Assembly (NCBI GenBank): GCA_033239005.1
Contig: BSQZ01000014.1
Span: 4,705,501 to 4,769,500 of the forward strand
Reading direction: 5' to 3'
Source of the DNA: Lamellibrachia satsuma
Taxonomy: Eukaryota > Annelida > Polychaeta > Sabellida > Siboglinidae
Length of the DNA stretch: 64,000 bases
In this document: piece by piece, positions 11,267-23,404 of the stretch
Layout of the letters: each line of letters opens with the position of its first letter
How positions within the stretch are numbered: position 1 is the stretch's first letter
Notes under the pieces: generated by a model
What the model saw: only the letters and a program-made list of their open reading frames with translations
The model's database searches: none
What the model was told of the DNA's origin: nothing
Translations under genes and position numbers: made by a program

Positions 11267-11830
11267 CCGCTGTTTTCGATACGCATTCCTCGCTGCAATG
11301 GCCGCCATGCGACTCTTCTGTTTCGGGTCCGTGTAGGCGCGATGACGGAACTTCTCGACTAATGAAAACGCACTCACGCGATCATTCCCGTTCGACTGCT
11401 GTACATTCGGCACCGAATTCTCAACCAACAGATTACTCATTGGCGTCATCGTCGTTGTTAATGACTTGCTGAATCCTGGTGACACCGACGGCGGTGACTT
11501 TGACTTACACAGGTCCTGCTCCGATGTGGCACTCGACGACCTGTGGCGACTGGCGGGTATGTTTAATGACGACACGTCGGATTTCGATCGTGGTCGAAAG
11601 GCATCGAGAAAACTACGCACTTTCGATCCTCCAGATGATGACAACGGTGATTTCATCTTGGTTTCATCCCCGGATTTCTGTCGCTTGCGGAACAGATTGC
11701 GGAACCCACCTGAACCGGATCGTGTGCGGAATTCCTCGTCGACGATGTCTGCGGCAGCCATTTCATTTTTTGGTGATGTAGGTTCGGGAAGATCAGAGTC
11801 AAGAAGAGGCATAGCAAAGGCGCTCAGGTC
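11267..11830 (-). CDS. PRKAG2: AMPK gamma subunit (PRKAG2-like), second coding exon of the N-terminal extension
   Basis: Internal or alternative terminal exon of an AMP-activated protein kinase gamma subunit, the energy-sensing regulatory subunit whose C-terminal CBS repeats bind AMP/ATP. Seen: a pyrimidine-rich acceptor (TTGTTCTTGTTGCAG, ending at 11831), then an open frame starting DLSAFAMPLLDSDLPEP. Known: human PRKAG2 has DLSSFAMPLLDGDL at the first residues after its 38-codon first coding exon, so both motif and intron position/phase agree. The remaining 188 codons are Ser/Arg/Lys-rich and look disordered, with possible basophilic kinase sites (FRPRSKSD, RHRSSS) and a basic end (AAIAARNAYRKQR). 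The preferred donor is CGG|GTAGGT at 11266 (phase 0); TAG|GTGACG four bases on is an alternative. If unspliced, the frame stops at 11228. The CBS domains are not in this exon. Identity rests on one conserved block plus intron position. Confidence 0.75.
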
Positions 11831-11845
11831 CTGCAACAAGAACAA

Positions 11846-13290
11846 GATGAACTGGTCTTAAAACGAACGATATGCAGGTGTGAAAAACATCAAACTTTTT
11901 ACCCAGTAGTCTCCCTTTTCTGTCATAAAATGTAAAGGTAAGTTCCTTGAATGCACTGAAATTCCGGCTTATTGGCTTGTTAAATTAGCCATTGTACACC
12001 TCATAAGAAACTAGGTTTTCATCTGTGAATATCCCGTTTGCTTACACATGAGACACGGCACAACAATCTGAATATGAGAAACAAGTTTCTCATCGCAGGG
12101 CTCACCATTAACGCTTGTCCGCTTGTCCAGGATAAGTAGCTACCAGCGTAGGACAAGTACATATTCCTGGACCCTTGTCCCACAGGACAAGTTCATGCCG
12201 TTGCAACGTAAAACATGTACTGTTCATTTTAATAAAAAGGCAAAAAATAATAACGTTTAATGGAATCTATAATTTTTTTCGATGTTGCTCGTATCACCAC
12301 TTTCATTCTACCATGCGACTACTGCTAATACAGTCACTAGGTGACGCATGTAGTATTTTAGAAACTAGCTTACTCACTAGGACAGCAATGCTGTTCTGTT
12401 GAAAACATGAACGCGCTGTCACCGTTCCTCATTTAAATGCCCCCTTACATAGCCACCCTTCTGACATATATGCCCGTTTTACGTTTTGAATTTTTAACAT
12501 TACTGCTACACCAAAACTTGTAAAATTTGAATCTAATGTCAGAAACAGATCGCGATCGTAACAACCGCCAGTGTAGTGGCTTAATGCCACCCGGCTTCGA
12601 CACGATGGCAAAAGTTACGTATTTAAATTACTATGCACGTTTTGTTGTATATATTAATGCAATGTAGTGCAATTGTATCACCGCTATAAGTTAATGCAAG
12701 TTGTGGAAGGCAGTGTTAGTGGAGTAATTTCTCATTCTTTTTGATATGTAGGGCACAATCATATTCATAAGTAAAACTATTTTTTTTCTTGCATAGACTA
12801 TGATTATTAGTAAATCATTTTATACCAATATAATATGTGCATAGATAATTATGTGTAGATGATTAAAATAGGGTTGATAAGCTGGCTCAACTAACACTTG
12901 GTGTTGGGTATGTTGAGCTACAGTGTAGCGTAAGTGTCACATATTTACCCAATGGGTACAACATATCTCTGACAAGTCTACATACAGTCGCATCGTTATT
13001 GTGCGCCCGATTATTACACGGATTCAGATATAACGAACTGCCAAATAGGCCTGCTTAAACCCACTTAGAATTACTTTGACAATTCTCAAGAAACATTAGG
13101 TGAACAATGTCAATGAACAAGTGTCAAGTGTCAAGTGTCAACATGTTGCGTGTTTTGCGCTGGCTTCACTTCAGCGGTTTGTAAACTGCAATCAAGATTC
13201 ACAAATACCTCTCGCGCTCGCGTAAGAATCAGATAAGCAGTCTTAAATGCAATTTAGTATGCAATATCAATATAACACTGGGATGAAATG
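11846..13290. other. Intronic, no gene recognised
   Basis: Contains at 12096 CAGGGCTCACCATTAACGC followed by several ggacaag / cttgtcc words (12115-12195) that can form short hairpins, possibly one end of a DNA transposon. No partner end was found. Confidence 0.35.
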
Positions 13291-13403
13291 GCATGCTTCC
13301 ACTACATCGTAAATCTAATCATTTTCACAAGGCAAAATCAACATATCAAATGCCTAATCCACAGCACTACCAGTGGGTGTGCAAAAATAAGAATTTGTCA
13401 TCC

Positions 13404-13783
13404 GCATATGAATCAATGTTAAGTGGTGCGTCATATGAATCAATGTTAAGCGGTGCGTCACATGAATCAATGTTAAGTGGTGCGTCATATGAATCAATGT
13501 TAAGTGGTGCATCATATGAATCAATGTTACGCGGTGCGTCATATGAATCAATGTTAAGCGGTGCATCATATGAATCAATGTTAAGCGGTGCGTCATATGA
13601 ATCAATGTTAAGTGGTGCGTCATATGAATCAATGTTAAGCGGTGCGTCATATGAATCAATGTTAAGCGGTGCGTCATATGAATCAATGTTAAGCGGTGCG
13701 TCATATGAATCAATGTTAAGCGGTGCGTCATATGAATCAATGTTAAGCGGTACGTCATATGAATCAATGTTAAGCGGTGCGTA
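13404..13783 (+). repeat. 27-bp minisatellite, open in frame
   Basis: Fourteen copies of tcatatgaatcaatgttaag plus cggtgcg. The unit length is a multiple of 3, so one ATG-started frame (13293-13784) encodes repeated SYESMLSGA; the minus strand is open too. Confidence 0.95.
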
Positions 13784-13799
13784 ATAAATTTATGCTTTG

Positions 13800-16700
13800 G
13801 TCGAGATCAGTTGAAAGACGAAGTGGAACAATTATTAATTCTACCTCAGCTTACATACACACATGTCAAATCATATACGTTTTTGGCTGCTCAGATCCAG
13901 GTTAATATTTTCTATTTGTAGGACTATTGGTCCAATACATCATCATCATTGCAGATCTATTATATAACAGTATACATACATGTATTATATTCAGTTCAGG
14001 ATTCAACAGTGAGTGACATTTTTAAATAACACATGTTGATGCTAGCTGACTCGTTTAATAAGCTTTACAAACTGTGTATTGGCGTATAAGACAGTGCCGC
14101 AAGCACACAGTGGCTTCGACAGTGTTCTTGGACTTGGTGCAGCAGGCAGCGATCATTGTTGTTTAGTAGCTCCATGGGGGGGCAGACATTGGAACACCTA
14201 ATGCGCTTCGCGTACAATCGGTCCAAAATTGTGGACCTCGACCACTGCATTATAACGAGGCTCAACAGTACTTATTAATAAGTCGGCACACTTAATAATA
14301 TAGACCAACTGCATCTAATGTAATTAACTGCTAGTAATTATGTGCCATGTAACAATGTTTATCATTAATATTATTAATATGAGAAATGAGTTTTAACATG
14401 ATAATAAATTATTATTCCCTTTCAAATTCTATTGACAAAAATAATCTCAGCTGGCAGCAACTAGTAAACTAAAAAATAAACGACAATTTTACTTCATCCA
14501 AATAAAAAAGCATAAAACAAAAACAGCATGACGACTTACGGAAGATGTAAATCCATAACCGTGCATAAATCTTGAAAAAGTCACATCAAAAAACCATGCA
14601 ACAAAACTAAAAACAAGTTTTAAATCACTTCCATACACAGACCTGCTCCAGTTGCTATCATGTTTCCACTGAACTGGTGCATTAAACCACCCACCTGTGC
14701 TTTGAGTAAATATTATGTTCAAAACCTCATCTTCACTTGATTTGTAAACAAAAAAGCATTAATCTTAGTTGACATTTCAGTGAAACTGAGCACCAGTATC
14801 ATTGTCCCCTTGAAAACAACAGTTGTTTACTCCTGTCATGTTTACAACTCCAGCTGTGCTCTAGGGTCAGGTAAACAATGTTTTTCATATCACCCCTAGA
14901 ACTGCCTGCAAAAACACCTGGCCTCAAACTGACCTATTTACCCTGATAACCACAAGCAAGGTTACCCTTTGTCCAACAAATAGCCGTTGGATGACAAATT
15001 GGTGTTTATCTCCCCAAGCTTTGCTGCTAGTGACTGTACACAAACTATGCATTGAGCTGTAAATCTTTGTAGGCATAAAACCTGGTCAAAAAGTGATCAA
15101 AACTATAAATTTTCAATGACCACTTCTCAGTTACTTGTTGACATATTTTGCCCATTTGTGCACACAACACTTTGGTTCATGTAGAATTATGTTTGTTTAT
15201 TATTTTATATTCAAATCACCAAACAAACTCAAGTCCACCCAAAAGCCAGAAGTTTAAACTAAACACAAACAAGTACCTTTTGAAAAAATACTATAATTTC
15301 TGCACTTTAACCTTGAATACATACGATTCGTGCTGTAGGACCAACAAGCAGGTTTACCTACAATCACTCTGTTCACCTATGAAAAGTTATATTTAGCAGC
15401 TAACTGCTTTCTTGTGTAACTTATTCTGCATCCCACAACTCCTGTGATGGATGGCATTGTCCCACACAGACACCTATATATGGGTTTGACCCAGAAACAG
15501 ATTCCTCAATTTGGGCCTTCAATAAAAAAACTGAATACCCACAGACCCATGACAGTGTGTAAAGGGACCAACAGTCTGTGAAATCTGTGCCAGAACAGCA
15601 ACACTGTAAATAACGCCAAAGACAGCCTATCCTACTAGTTGAGTCACTGATTTCTTGGACTAGGCAGGGGGGGACACACTGTATTTGACTTTTCCCAAAG
15701 GCATTATAACGCTTCTTTGGATTCGTGCTGAATTTATCCTACATTTTCACACCACATGTACCCTCTATTAACAACACGTGTGAAACTTGTGAAAACGACA
15801 AAATGACACCCATTTTTAAGACAAAAGCACCCAAAACCCCTCAATTTCAGCCCAGCCCAATGATCTGGTTTTGAAATGTTGGTACGTTATGTAGAATAAC
15901 CAGTGTAGTAATACACGAGCGGTCAGCATCTGTCTATTGCCATCACATGAAAGATCTAATATCGTAGTAGAGAAAACATTAACTAATGGATCATAAATGT
16001 GGTTTAAGGCCGGCAATCATAAAGAAGCTAGGCTGCCAACACTGTTTCTGGTCAGACCACGCAGCAAAACTGCATTGGTTGCCATGTTAACATTTTGTCT
16101 GATTATAAGAAAACTTGACTGTAAAAAATTCTAAAACTTTTTCACATCAACTGCCATCGTCTCATTGACATAATGACCAAGTTTTGTCAAAATCACATAC
16201 CTCCAGCTCTTTCAAAATGCCCCCAAATGAGATGCTCATCAATGTTTACAAAAATATCCATGTATTCATGTGCCCACGTGGCCCATAGCAGAAAAATTCC
16301 CATAAATCCCTCCACCTGTTAAACTATAAAAAAACGTGGATATGCCTGCTCAACTGCACTTATGTCACACCATATGAATTGTTTAATTTCACATATCACA
16401 ATTTAATACTCCCTACATTTGTGTGAAATAATAAACACAAACGTCAATAGTGATCTAAACCCACAAGTAGACCTGCAACTTACTGCAGCATTTCACAGCT
16501 ACACTTGCCCTGGTGGGGGATGGATGGTGAAAGTGCTGCCACCTGGTGAATGAACACATACTAAAACCTGCTAATTGTATATGCTCACAGTAACTGCTGT
16601 CATGGAAACATCTAAATGTAACCAGATATTGCCACTGCCTCAGTGTTGACTCAACAATGACACTGAACGTGTGGCCCAGATCTTGACCAGTCACCAATGC

Positions 16701-18000
16701 CCATTTGTGATTCTGGGTTGGAGTTCAGACAATATTTGTAATCACCATCCTGTGCCTTTTAGGGTCGGGAATTATCCCAATTTGTTGTTTAACTACCAAT
16801 ACCTGAAATTCCAGGGTTTCCCGACCCCCCCCCGAGGTCACAAACAGCCAGGTGTGTTATGACTACTGGGCCTAATTGAAAGCTTGTTTACAGGAGTATG
16901 AATTTACAGTGACTCAGAGAAAAAGAAATTCATAGGAAGCAGCTATCAATGGAGTATTCTGGTCTACAAGTCAACATGATCAACAGCACAGATGGTTTAT
17001 AAATAACAATATTACAAGATAAACATGTAAAGGAAACTGCACATTGTCTGTTCCAACCAATCTGATCTAATAACTAGGAACGTTTAAGGCCTGCAGTAAT
17101 AGCTACAGGAATAGTAACTGTCAAGATGACCTTACCTTTAGCTGTTGTAAGAATTTTCTGTCTATTTTGGGACTTGTGGTGTAGATACAATGCCTATTAT
17201 GGTCCTGACATTGCGCGTGAGTATGACAGTGGTCAGTTTTGGTGAAACTGGTACGGACACAAATTTGAACGCTTACCGCAGATTAACTATATTTGTACAG
17301 TGTAGTAATGACGTTGGAATCCTTCTAAGTACCTGTAATCAGATGATTAAAATAATCTCCATGATAACCCGATATAGTCACAAAGTAACAATGCAGTGAA
17401 TGCATGAAAAGATCCCATAAAGTTGTCATTGTTCACGGTTGAGTACTCAACCACGTCATTAGTTCTATAGTGGCATTGAGGATTTGACATAGTAATGACA
17501 TGCACCAGCAAAAAATAGAATACATAGATTATTGCTGATTAATATACCCAACTGTGCTTTACCATTGAACTGCACACTTCCTTGACACTAAATGACCTGC
17601 TTATATTGTCACATTAGGTGCCTAATCAGGTTGATACTGAAAGCTTTGAATATGCTACGTAAACAATTTACTGCTTCAAGACTTGCAGTGGGAGGAATGC
17701 ATTTAGAGAATTCACTTTGTGCCCACAAGAAAATTTGAAGATATAATGTACATTTCTAGCTGTTATTTCCCGAAGTTAAACGATGAAAATTTTTTTAGGC
17801 TAAAATATGATGACATAGTATTTAATAGTAATACTGTCCATATAATTTACACCAAACTTTGTAATCCCATCTATGCCATAACATCTAGTTATAGTTGTTT
17901 CCAGCACTCGGCAACATTCTATTAACTGACCAGTCTGTATGTTGTAGTCACTACAATCGTACGGCGTTTCAAGGTCTCATTCAACTAGCCAGCCTTTTTC
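13800..18000. other. Intronic, mostly unique sequence
   Basis: Apart from the dispersed repeat at 16040 nothing is assigned. A moderately GC-rich patch at 14065-14265 has a 50-codon frame on the plus strand without good splice sites. Confidence 0.35.
16040..16430 (+). repeat. Dispersed repeat copy 2
   Basis: Partner of 3340-3770 in the same orientation, with shared blocks in the same order and small indels. Confidence 0.6.
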
Positions 18001-18084
18001 AGAACATTATCGCCAAGCTGACCTTTATTTGCTGGCATTGAGGGTGGTCACTGCAAGGGTGGTCACTCAGGGTGGTCACTGCCA

Positions 18085-18290
18085 GGCTGCATGTCATCCT
18101 CAATGGTTCTTTTACGTCCCCAATTAAATGAGACGGGACTGACATTAACGTGATCATCTGAGTCACCAGAGATATACAGTCCCCAAGTTGATAGCCAGGT
18201 TTTTCCACCAAATATACCCATGCCGGGTCTGGGTCTTAAAACCAGAAATCTGTCATGTAAAGCAGATGTGCTAACCACTATACAGTCGTG
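18085..18290 (-). mobile_element. tRNA-derived SINE, different family
   Basis: Minus-strand A-box region TGTATAGTGGTTAGCACATC and B-box region GGTTTTAAGACCC, followed by a body unlike the other SINEs (GGTGACTCAGATGATCACG). It ends near short repeats of AGTGACCACCCT. Confidence 0.5.
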
Positions 18291-18529
18291 TCTTATATAA
18301 GGTTCCTTTATTGTAATTTAAAAACTACAGCTGTGGCAACAAACACAATATATCTTCAAGTAAAACTTCATCATTATGACATGTATTCATTTCCATGCTT
18401 AATAATCCAGTAATAAAAAAAACTGAAAAAACTGATGCTAGTGTGATATGTAGAAGTCTCATACAGTACTTTAGTGTTTGGGATTTCAAGACCGCCAACA
18501 TAATTATTTGCATTCAATGTCTATTAACA

Positions 18530-18665
18530 ATGATACAGTTAACTTTCTTTGAGATCAAATTCAGGTTAGAAAGATTATGCACAGCCATATCCCAGCTAGA
18601 GTTGGTTGAAGGAAGAAGCAATATTTACGGGATCCAGGATATTCCATGGGATATTTGGGTGAATT
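18530..18665 (-). pseudogene. Decayed CUB-domain-like exon
   Basis: After a good acceptor (TTCGTTTTTGTATTTGATCTAG, ending 18666) the minus strand reads NSPKYPMEYPGSRKYCFFLQ, closely following the CUB-domain opening SPxYPxxYPxxxxC. The frame continues through AGIWLCIIFLT and hits a stop. One base further the other frame gives EFDLKES, matching the FDLE-type motif that follows in CUB domains, and another shift gives a Cys. Two one-base shifts within 35 bases indicate decay. CUB domains are extracellular beta-sandwich modules in proteases and receptors. The assignment is by motif reading only; a coincidence is possible because the conserved stretch is about 40 residues. Confidence 0.35.
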
Positions 18666-19228
18666 CTAGATCAAATACAAAAACGAACATAAATCATCCA
18701 CAAAATATTTCTTCCCGTGGTTGTTCACATAGATCAAAAAGTAAATATTTAACCCAAAACACGACCAACCAGCAAACACCAACCTGCAGGATTGCTGCTC
18801 TTTAATAGTATCAAACATCCACAATTTGCTTCACATTAACTGATGCCCACAACTACCATGTTTGTCTCAATCCTACATCCAAACACGACATATCCCTTGG
18901 GAGCACAGGTTTATTTGATCCACGTTTCCGAAAAGATCCGAATACTTTCCGTAGAGCAGATGCTAAAATCTCATCTCCTATCAGTGACACCCCTGGTACA
19001 AGTGTTAAGAGAACGTGTGAGAAAAAACATGTTTTATGTTGCCAAATAAACAACTGTCTACACTAGCCTTTCAGCTGCTAATGGAAAATCTTGTCGACTT
19101 TGGTCAAAAGCAGGAAAAAGACAGATGGGCATTATAAACCCTTTCATCTCCTTTCAAGAAAGCCAGTGTTCCACTTATCATTTCTTCTACTTTACTTTAG
19201 AAAGTATACTATTACTTTATAAAAACAA

Positions 19229-19577
19229 ACTGGATAATTAATTAAATTCTTTGCTAGCTTGTGTAAAGAAGCATTTCGGTATTAATTGATGGCTTGTACA
19301 ACTGATGAACACTGCATTAATTGATGGCTTGTACAACTGATGAACACTGCATTAATTGATGGCTTGTACAACTGATGAACACTGCATTAATTGATGGCTT
19401 GTACAACTGATGAACACTGCATTAATTGATGGCTTGTACAACTGATGAACACTGCATTAATTGATGGCTTGTACAACTGATGAACACTGCATTAAACTGG
19501 ACAAATAATTAAATTCTTTGCTATTTTGTGTAAAGAAGCACTTTGATAATAATCGATGGCTTGAACAATTGATGACC
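19229..19577 (+). repeat. 35-bp minisatellite inside a flanking duplication
   Basis: Six or seven copies of attaattgatggcttgtaca plus actgatgaacactgc (19281-19495). The left flank (actggataattaattaaatt...aagaagca) and right flank (actggacaaataattaaatt...aagaagca) are themselves copies, so a larger unit was duplicated before the short unit expanded. Confidence 0.9.
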
Positions 19578-19890
19578 ACAGGGTTCATAGGCTAAGTACA
19601 CTGTAATAGGGGTTCATAGGTTAAGTACACTATAATAGGGATTCATAGGCTAAGTACACTGTAATAGGAGTTCATAGGCTAAGTACACTGTAATAGGGGT
19701 TCATAGGCTAAGTACACTGCAACAGGGGTTCATAGAATAAGTACAATTGTAATAGGGGTTCACAGGCTGAGTACATTTGCAATACCGGTTCATAGGCTAA
19801 GTACAATTGGAATAGGGGTTCATAGGCTAAGTACAATTGGAATAGGGGTTCACAGGCTGAGTACAATTGGAACAGGGGTTCATAGAAGAT
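19578..19890 (+). repeat. About 29-bp minisatellite
   Basis: Eleven variable copies of ggggttcataggctaagta plus cactgtaata, immediately after the 35-bp array. Confidence 0.95.
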
Positions 19891-20106
19891 TACACGTTTC
19901 GTTCCTTCTCAGACAGGATTCTATGTGAATTGATGCGTTCTTGCGGTTAGGATTGGGTTAAATTACAATGTTCAGTTACAATGGCCAATAACAATTACAA
20001 AATCTCATGCAAACTCAACTACAATGTTCTAAAAAAAATAAAAATTATGATGTAATTGTAATTAATCACAAATTACACAACTGTACTGAACCCAGTTGTC
20101 TTCCAG

Positions 20107-20325
20107 CCTGTTATCCTTGTGGAACTGCCCAATGCTACAATAACAGTGTACGCAATGTGCCCACTGCTTTTAGTATCCAATATGTCATTAGTAACCTTAC
20201 CGAGCCAAGCTATTTGCATATTGACATGCTCTTCACAACAGGAAATTGTGAACAACATGTTTTCGCGATCACAGAGCTAGAATTAACAGTACCAGTGGCA
20301 CTTTCTAGGCCAAGCCAACAGGCTG
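20107..20325 (+). CDS. Candidate extracellular exon, unidentified
   Basis: A 219-bp segment between an acceptor (GTTGTCTTCCAG) and a strong donor (CTG|GTAAGA), open throughout and symmetric in phase 1-1. The 72 complete codons include CYPCGTAQCYNNS, two possible N-glycosylation sites (NNS, NLT), a further Cys, and alternating hydrophobic stretches (HVFAITELELTVPVAL) typical of beta-rich extracellular domains. The surrounding open frame spans 20007-20384, long for this AT-rich region. I recognise no family. It is on the strand opposite to the AMPK gamma gene, within its inferred intron. Confidence 0.28.
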
Positions 20326-20329
20326 GTAA

Positions 20330-22495
20330 GAAAAACACCCATATTTTACAGATCACTGCTCCTGGCAGTATGAATATGTATTGACCACAGCCAATGATAT
20401 GGTTGACTGCACTTTGACTGCACGTCTGAACAAATCCTTTAGAAGTCAAGGTTGTGTCGAAACAAACAGGTTTGTCAGTGGTAAATATTGGACTATTTTG
20501 CTGTGTTACAACTGCTTTACTATATCTAAGTTAAATTACTATATCTAAGTTAAATTAGAATTCAGTGTGTCCAACATTTTTTTTTACCTACAGACCTGAA
20601 CAGATTGTTCCATAAAAATATTTTCTTACTCTTTCATTTAAAATTACTTTCTAAAAACGTAGACTTCCATTTATACATAGATACGTCTGTGTCAAATGCA
20701 GCAAATGGTAGTGGTGATTTTTACGGCAAAAACAAGGAAGACAAAAGGGAAAGGTCAGTGGAATTCCTATTAACCCTATACATTTGCAAGAGATTTGCAA
20801 GATCCTTGCTAATCTAACAGGATAACACACTGCAGTGGTTAAGGCAGTTGCCACACTTGCTGGAGATGTTGGTTTTACAGCCAGGTAGAAGGAAAGGTCC
20901 ACTAGGAAAAGGTTAACCTAAGACACTCACCATCACTTGTAGCTTAAGGGTTATCTCAAAACATCAATCTATGACAAGACAGAACCCTTGTTTTTTAACC
21001 ACAGACCCCCTCTCCTCCCTACATGAAACTTTGAATTAAACTGAACCCATGAAACTGTCCTTGTATTTGTTCATGCTGTTACAATCACATACCACAGACA
21101 CACAGTGACAAGACTGCAGCAGAATGGCATTTATTCGTTTCTTTTTCAGCAGCATGAACTAGGATAAAATAAACATGTTTTCCACAATTTTGATGAAAAA
21201 TACACAGATGAGACTAAACAGCTGCTACCCCCAAATTAAGCCAATTTTGTTTAATATCAAACATTATTTTTGAAGATGATCCATTCAGTCATCTCCCATC
21301 AGTTCAGTCACTAAATAAGCCCCAGACTGTTCCCTAGGGGCTGCCGCATCCACCTGAGCCCTGATTTAGGCAGAAGCTTAATCAGCCATCCACTCAGAGT
21401 AGAGCATTAATCTTCTGTCATGAAACAGCTGGGATAATCTCACAATAGATGATCCACTCAAATTGCCCATACCTAGCAAGCATCTCTTTGAGGGCCTTTT
21501 TTAATATTTGTTTTACATCACCCCCCCCCGACCTGTTTTGTAATACTACCATGTAATATATTTGACTAAGAAAAATATTTTTTTTTCAAGTCTGCAAAAA
21601 AATACTGCATTGGAGAAGTGTTGTTTTGGCTTAGTCACATTACCCACAAAGTAAAATATCAATGTCCTTCCAGAATAACAATTTACAACATTTTGTAGCT
21701 AATATGTTTTACCGCCATGTTTGCATCAGTGGTAAATTCTTACATTACAAGAGCAATTTCTTCACCAAGACCTGTTCTGTAAGTTAGCATTGTCGGCGAG
21801 CATTATGTTGGATTGAATAGTTAGGCCTGTCAGTGGTGATATTAATTAAGGACAACAGTCCAGTGAGTCCAGTCGTTGACCCTTGGGGCAATGGCTCTGC
21901 CAAACCGACTTTAGACAGTAATACCAGGTTCTTGACCAAGAGTTGTGGGTATAATGTGGTCATGATATGGTCATAATATGGCCATGCAGATGGTTAGATA
22001 AAATTGACCGATGGTGCCAACAGGTAGATAAAACAAAAACTAATAAATGAGTTTCAGTATATTAATTTTTTTCAAATATGCACTGAATCAGACCTGTTAG
22101 CAACACAGCTGAATAGCGAAAACAAATCATTTGGCTCATTAATTTTATATAACATTTTTCTTTTTGACCGACTGACCTAAAAGTTGCCAAACACAAAGTG
22201 TGTCAGTCGTGTCATCAACAACTCCTCACACAATGGCTGTTTTTCTGTTAGCCCAAGCAACACCTGCAAAAATACTTCCACACATTCAGGCCATGAACTA
22301 TGTGGCACATGACCTGTGTGACATTACACAGATGACAAAGTCATACAATATGTGCAGATGCACGTACTTGCAAGCATTACCACTTTACAGATCACACACT
22401 GTATGCATTAGCTGTCAATAAACACAATGTCATGTCCCTGGCATAACTAGCAAGTAGTCGCTCTTTGACAAAGTATTCTGGGCAGAACACCTTCA
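20330..22495. other. Intronic, no gene recognised
   Basis: AT-rich sequence with a possible SINE remnant near 20821. No coding-like frame. Confidence 0.35.
20821..20900 (+). mobile_element. Possible SINE head remnant
   Basis: CTGCAGTGGTTAAGGCAG resembles the A-box region of the SINE heads and GTTGGTTTTACAGCC a degraded B box. No convincing body follows. Confidence 0.25.
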
Positions 22496-22497
22496 TT

Positions 22498-22978
22498 CAA
22501 ATAACTGTGCCAGCTAGCTGTACACCAAATAACTGTTCAAGCTAGCTGAACACCAAACAACTGTGCCAGCTAGCTGTACACCAAATAACTGTTCAAGCTA
22601 GCTGTACACCAAATAACTGTGCCAGCTAGCTGTACACCAAATAACTGTGCCAGCTAGCTGTACACCAAATAACTGTTCAAGCTAGCTGAACACCAAATAA
22701 CTGTTCAAGCTAGCTGAACACCAAATAGCTGTGCCAGCTAGCTGAACACCAAATAACTGTTCAAGCTAGCTGAACACCAAATCACTGTTCAAGCTAGCTG
22801 AACACCAAATAACTGTTCAAGCTAGTTGAACACCAACTAACTGTGCCAGCTAGCTGAACACCAAATACCTGTGCCAGCTAGCTGAACACCAAATACCTGT
22901 GCCAGCTAGCTGTATACCACATAACTGTGTCAGCTAGCTGTACACCAAATAACTGTGCCAGCTAGCTGTACACCAAAT
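22498..22978 (+). repeat. 28-bp minisatellite with AGCTAGCT palindromes
   Basis: About 17 copies alternating tgtgccagctagctgtacac and tgttcaagctagctgaacac. Each has a central AGCTAGCT palindrome, and the second type is a longer near-palindrome (GTTCAAGCTAGCTGAAC). Confidence 0.95.
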
Positions 22979-23390
22979 CTGGTCACGTAATGTTTAAACA
23001 AAGTCCAGCAACTTTTACCACCTTTTGGTCCAACTCTGCATACATGTTAAGTCTCCCAGCATTCGCCGGGAGACTCCTGGTAAGCCACCAAATCTCCCGA
23101 TGTCCTGGAAAGGAGAACCAATCTCCTGGATTTTCAGTGAAACCAAAACAAATTTTTTTTCTATGTTATTTTCCGAACTCGGCATGACCTAATTGGGTTT
23201 TATTTCCGGCTGACTCAAGTATGTTTTTTCTGGATCAACAGAAAGTGGTCAATACCGGTCAATACCAGTTCTGATTGGCCGTTTTTTGCAATGTAATCAC
23301 GACATTCGGTCTCGGCAAACATGTCTGGGCTTGCTGCCTTACACCGTTTTCGATTGGCTGTTTTCACCACGTGTTCTGTGCACCAAGTGT

Positions 23391-23396
23391 TATAAA
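23391..23396 (+). promoter_or_regulatory. TATA box upstream of the BED-finger frame
   Basis: TATAAA in a GC-richer context, 9-15 bases before the frame opens. Placement relative to the zinc-finger frame is plausible for a transposon promoter; transcription is unproven. Confidence 0.35.
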
Positions 23397-23404
23397 GCAA
23401 CTGA

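Noticed and set aside
12096..12200. CAGGGCTCACCATTAACGC as a transposon end
   Set aside because: No inverted partner end or target duplication found; kept only as a remark.
18395..18805. 136-codon plus-strand frame
   Set aside because: No domain or splice support; overlaps antisense to the CUB-like relic, which explains the local coding-like composition better.
22498..22978. CRISPR-like array
   Set aside because: Head-to-tail repeats without unique spacers, in a eukaryotic context.
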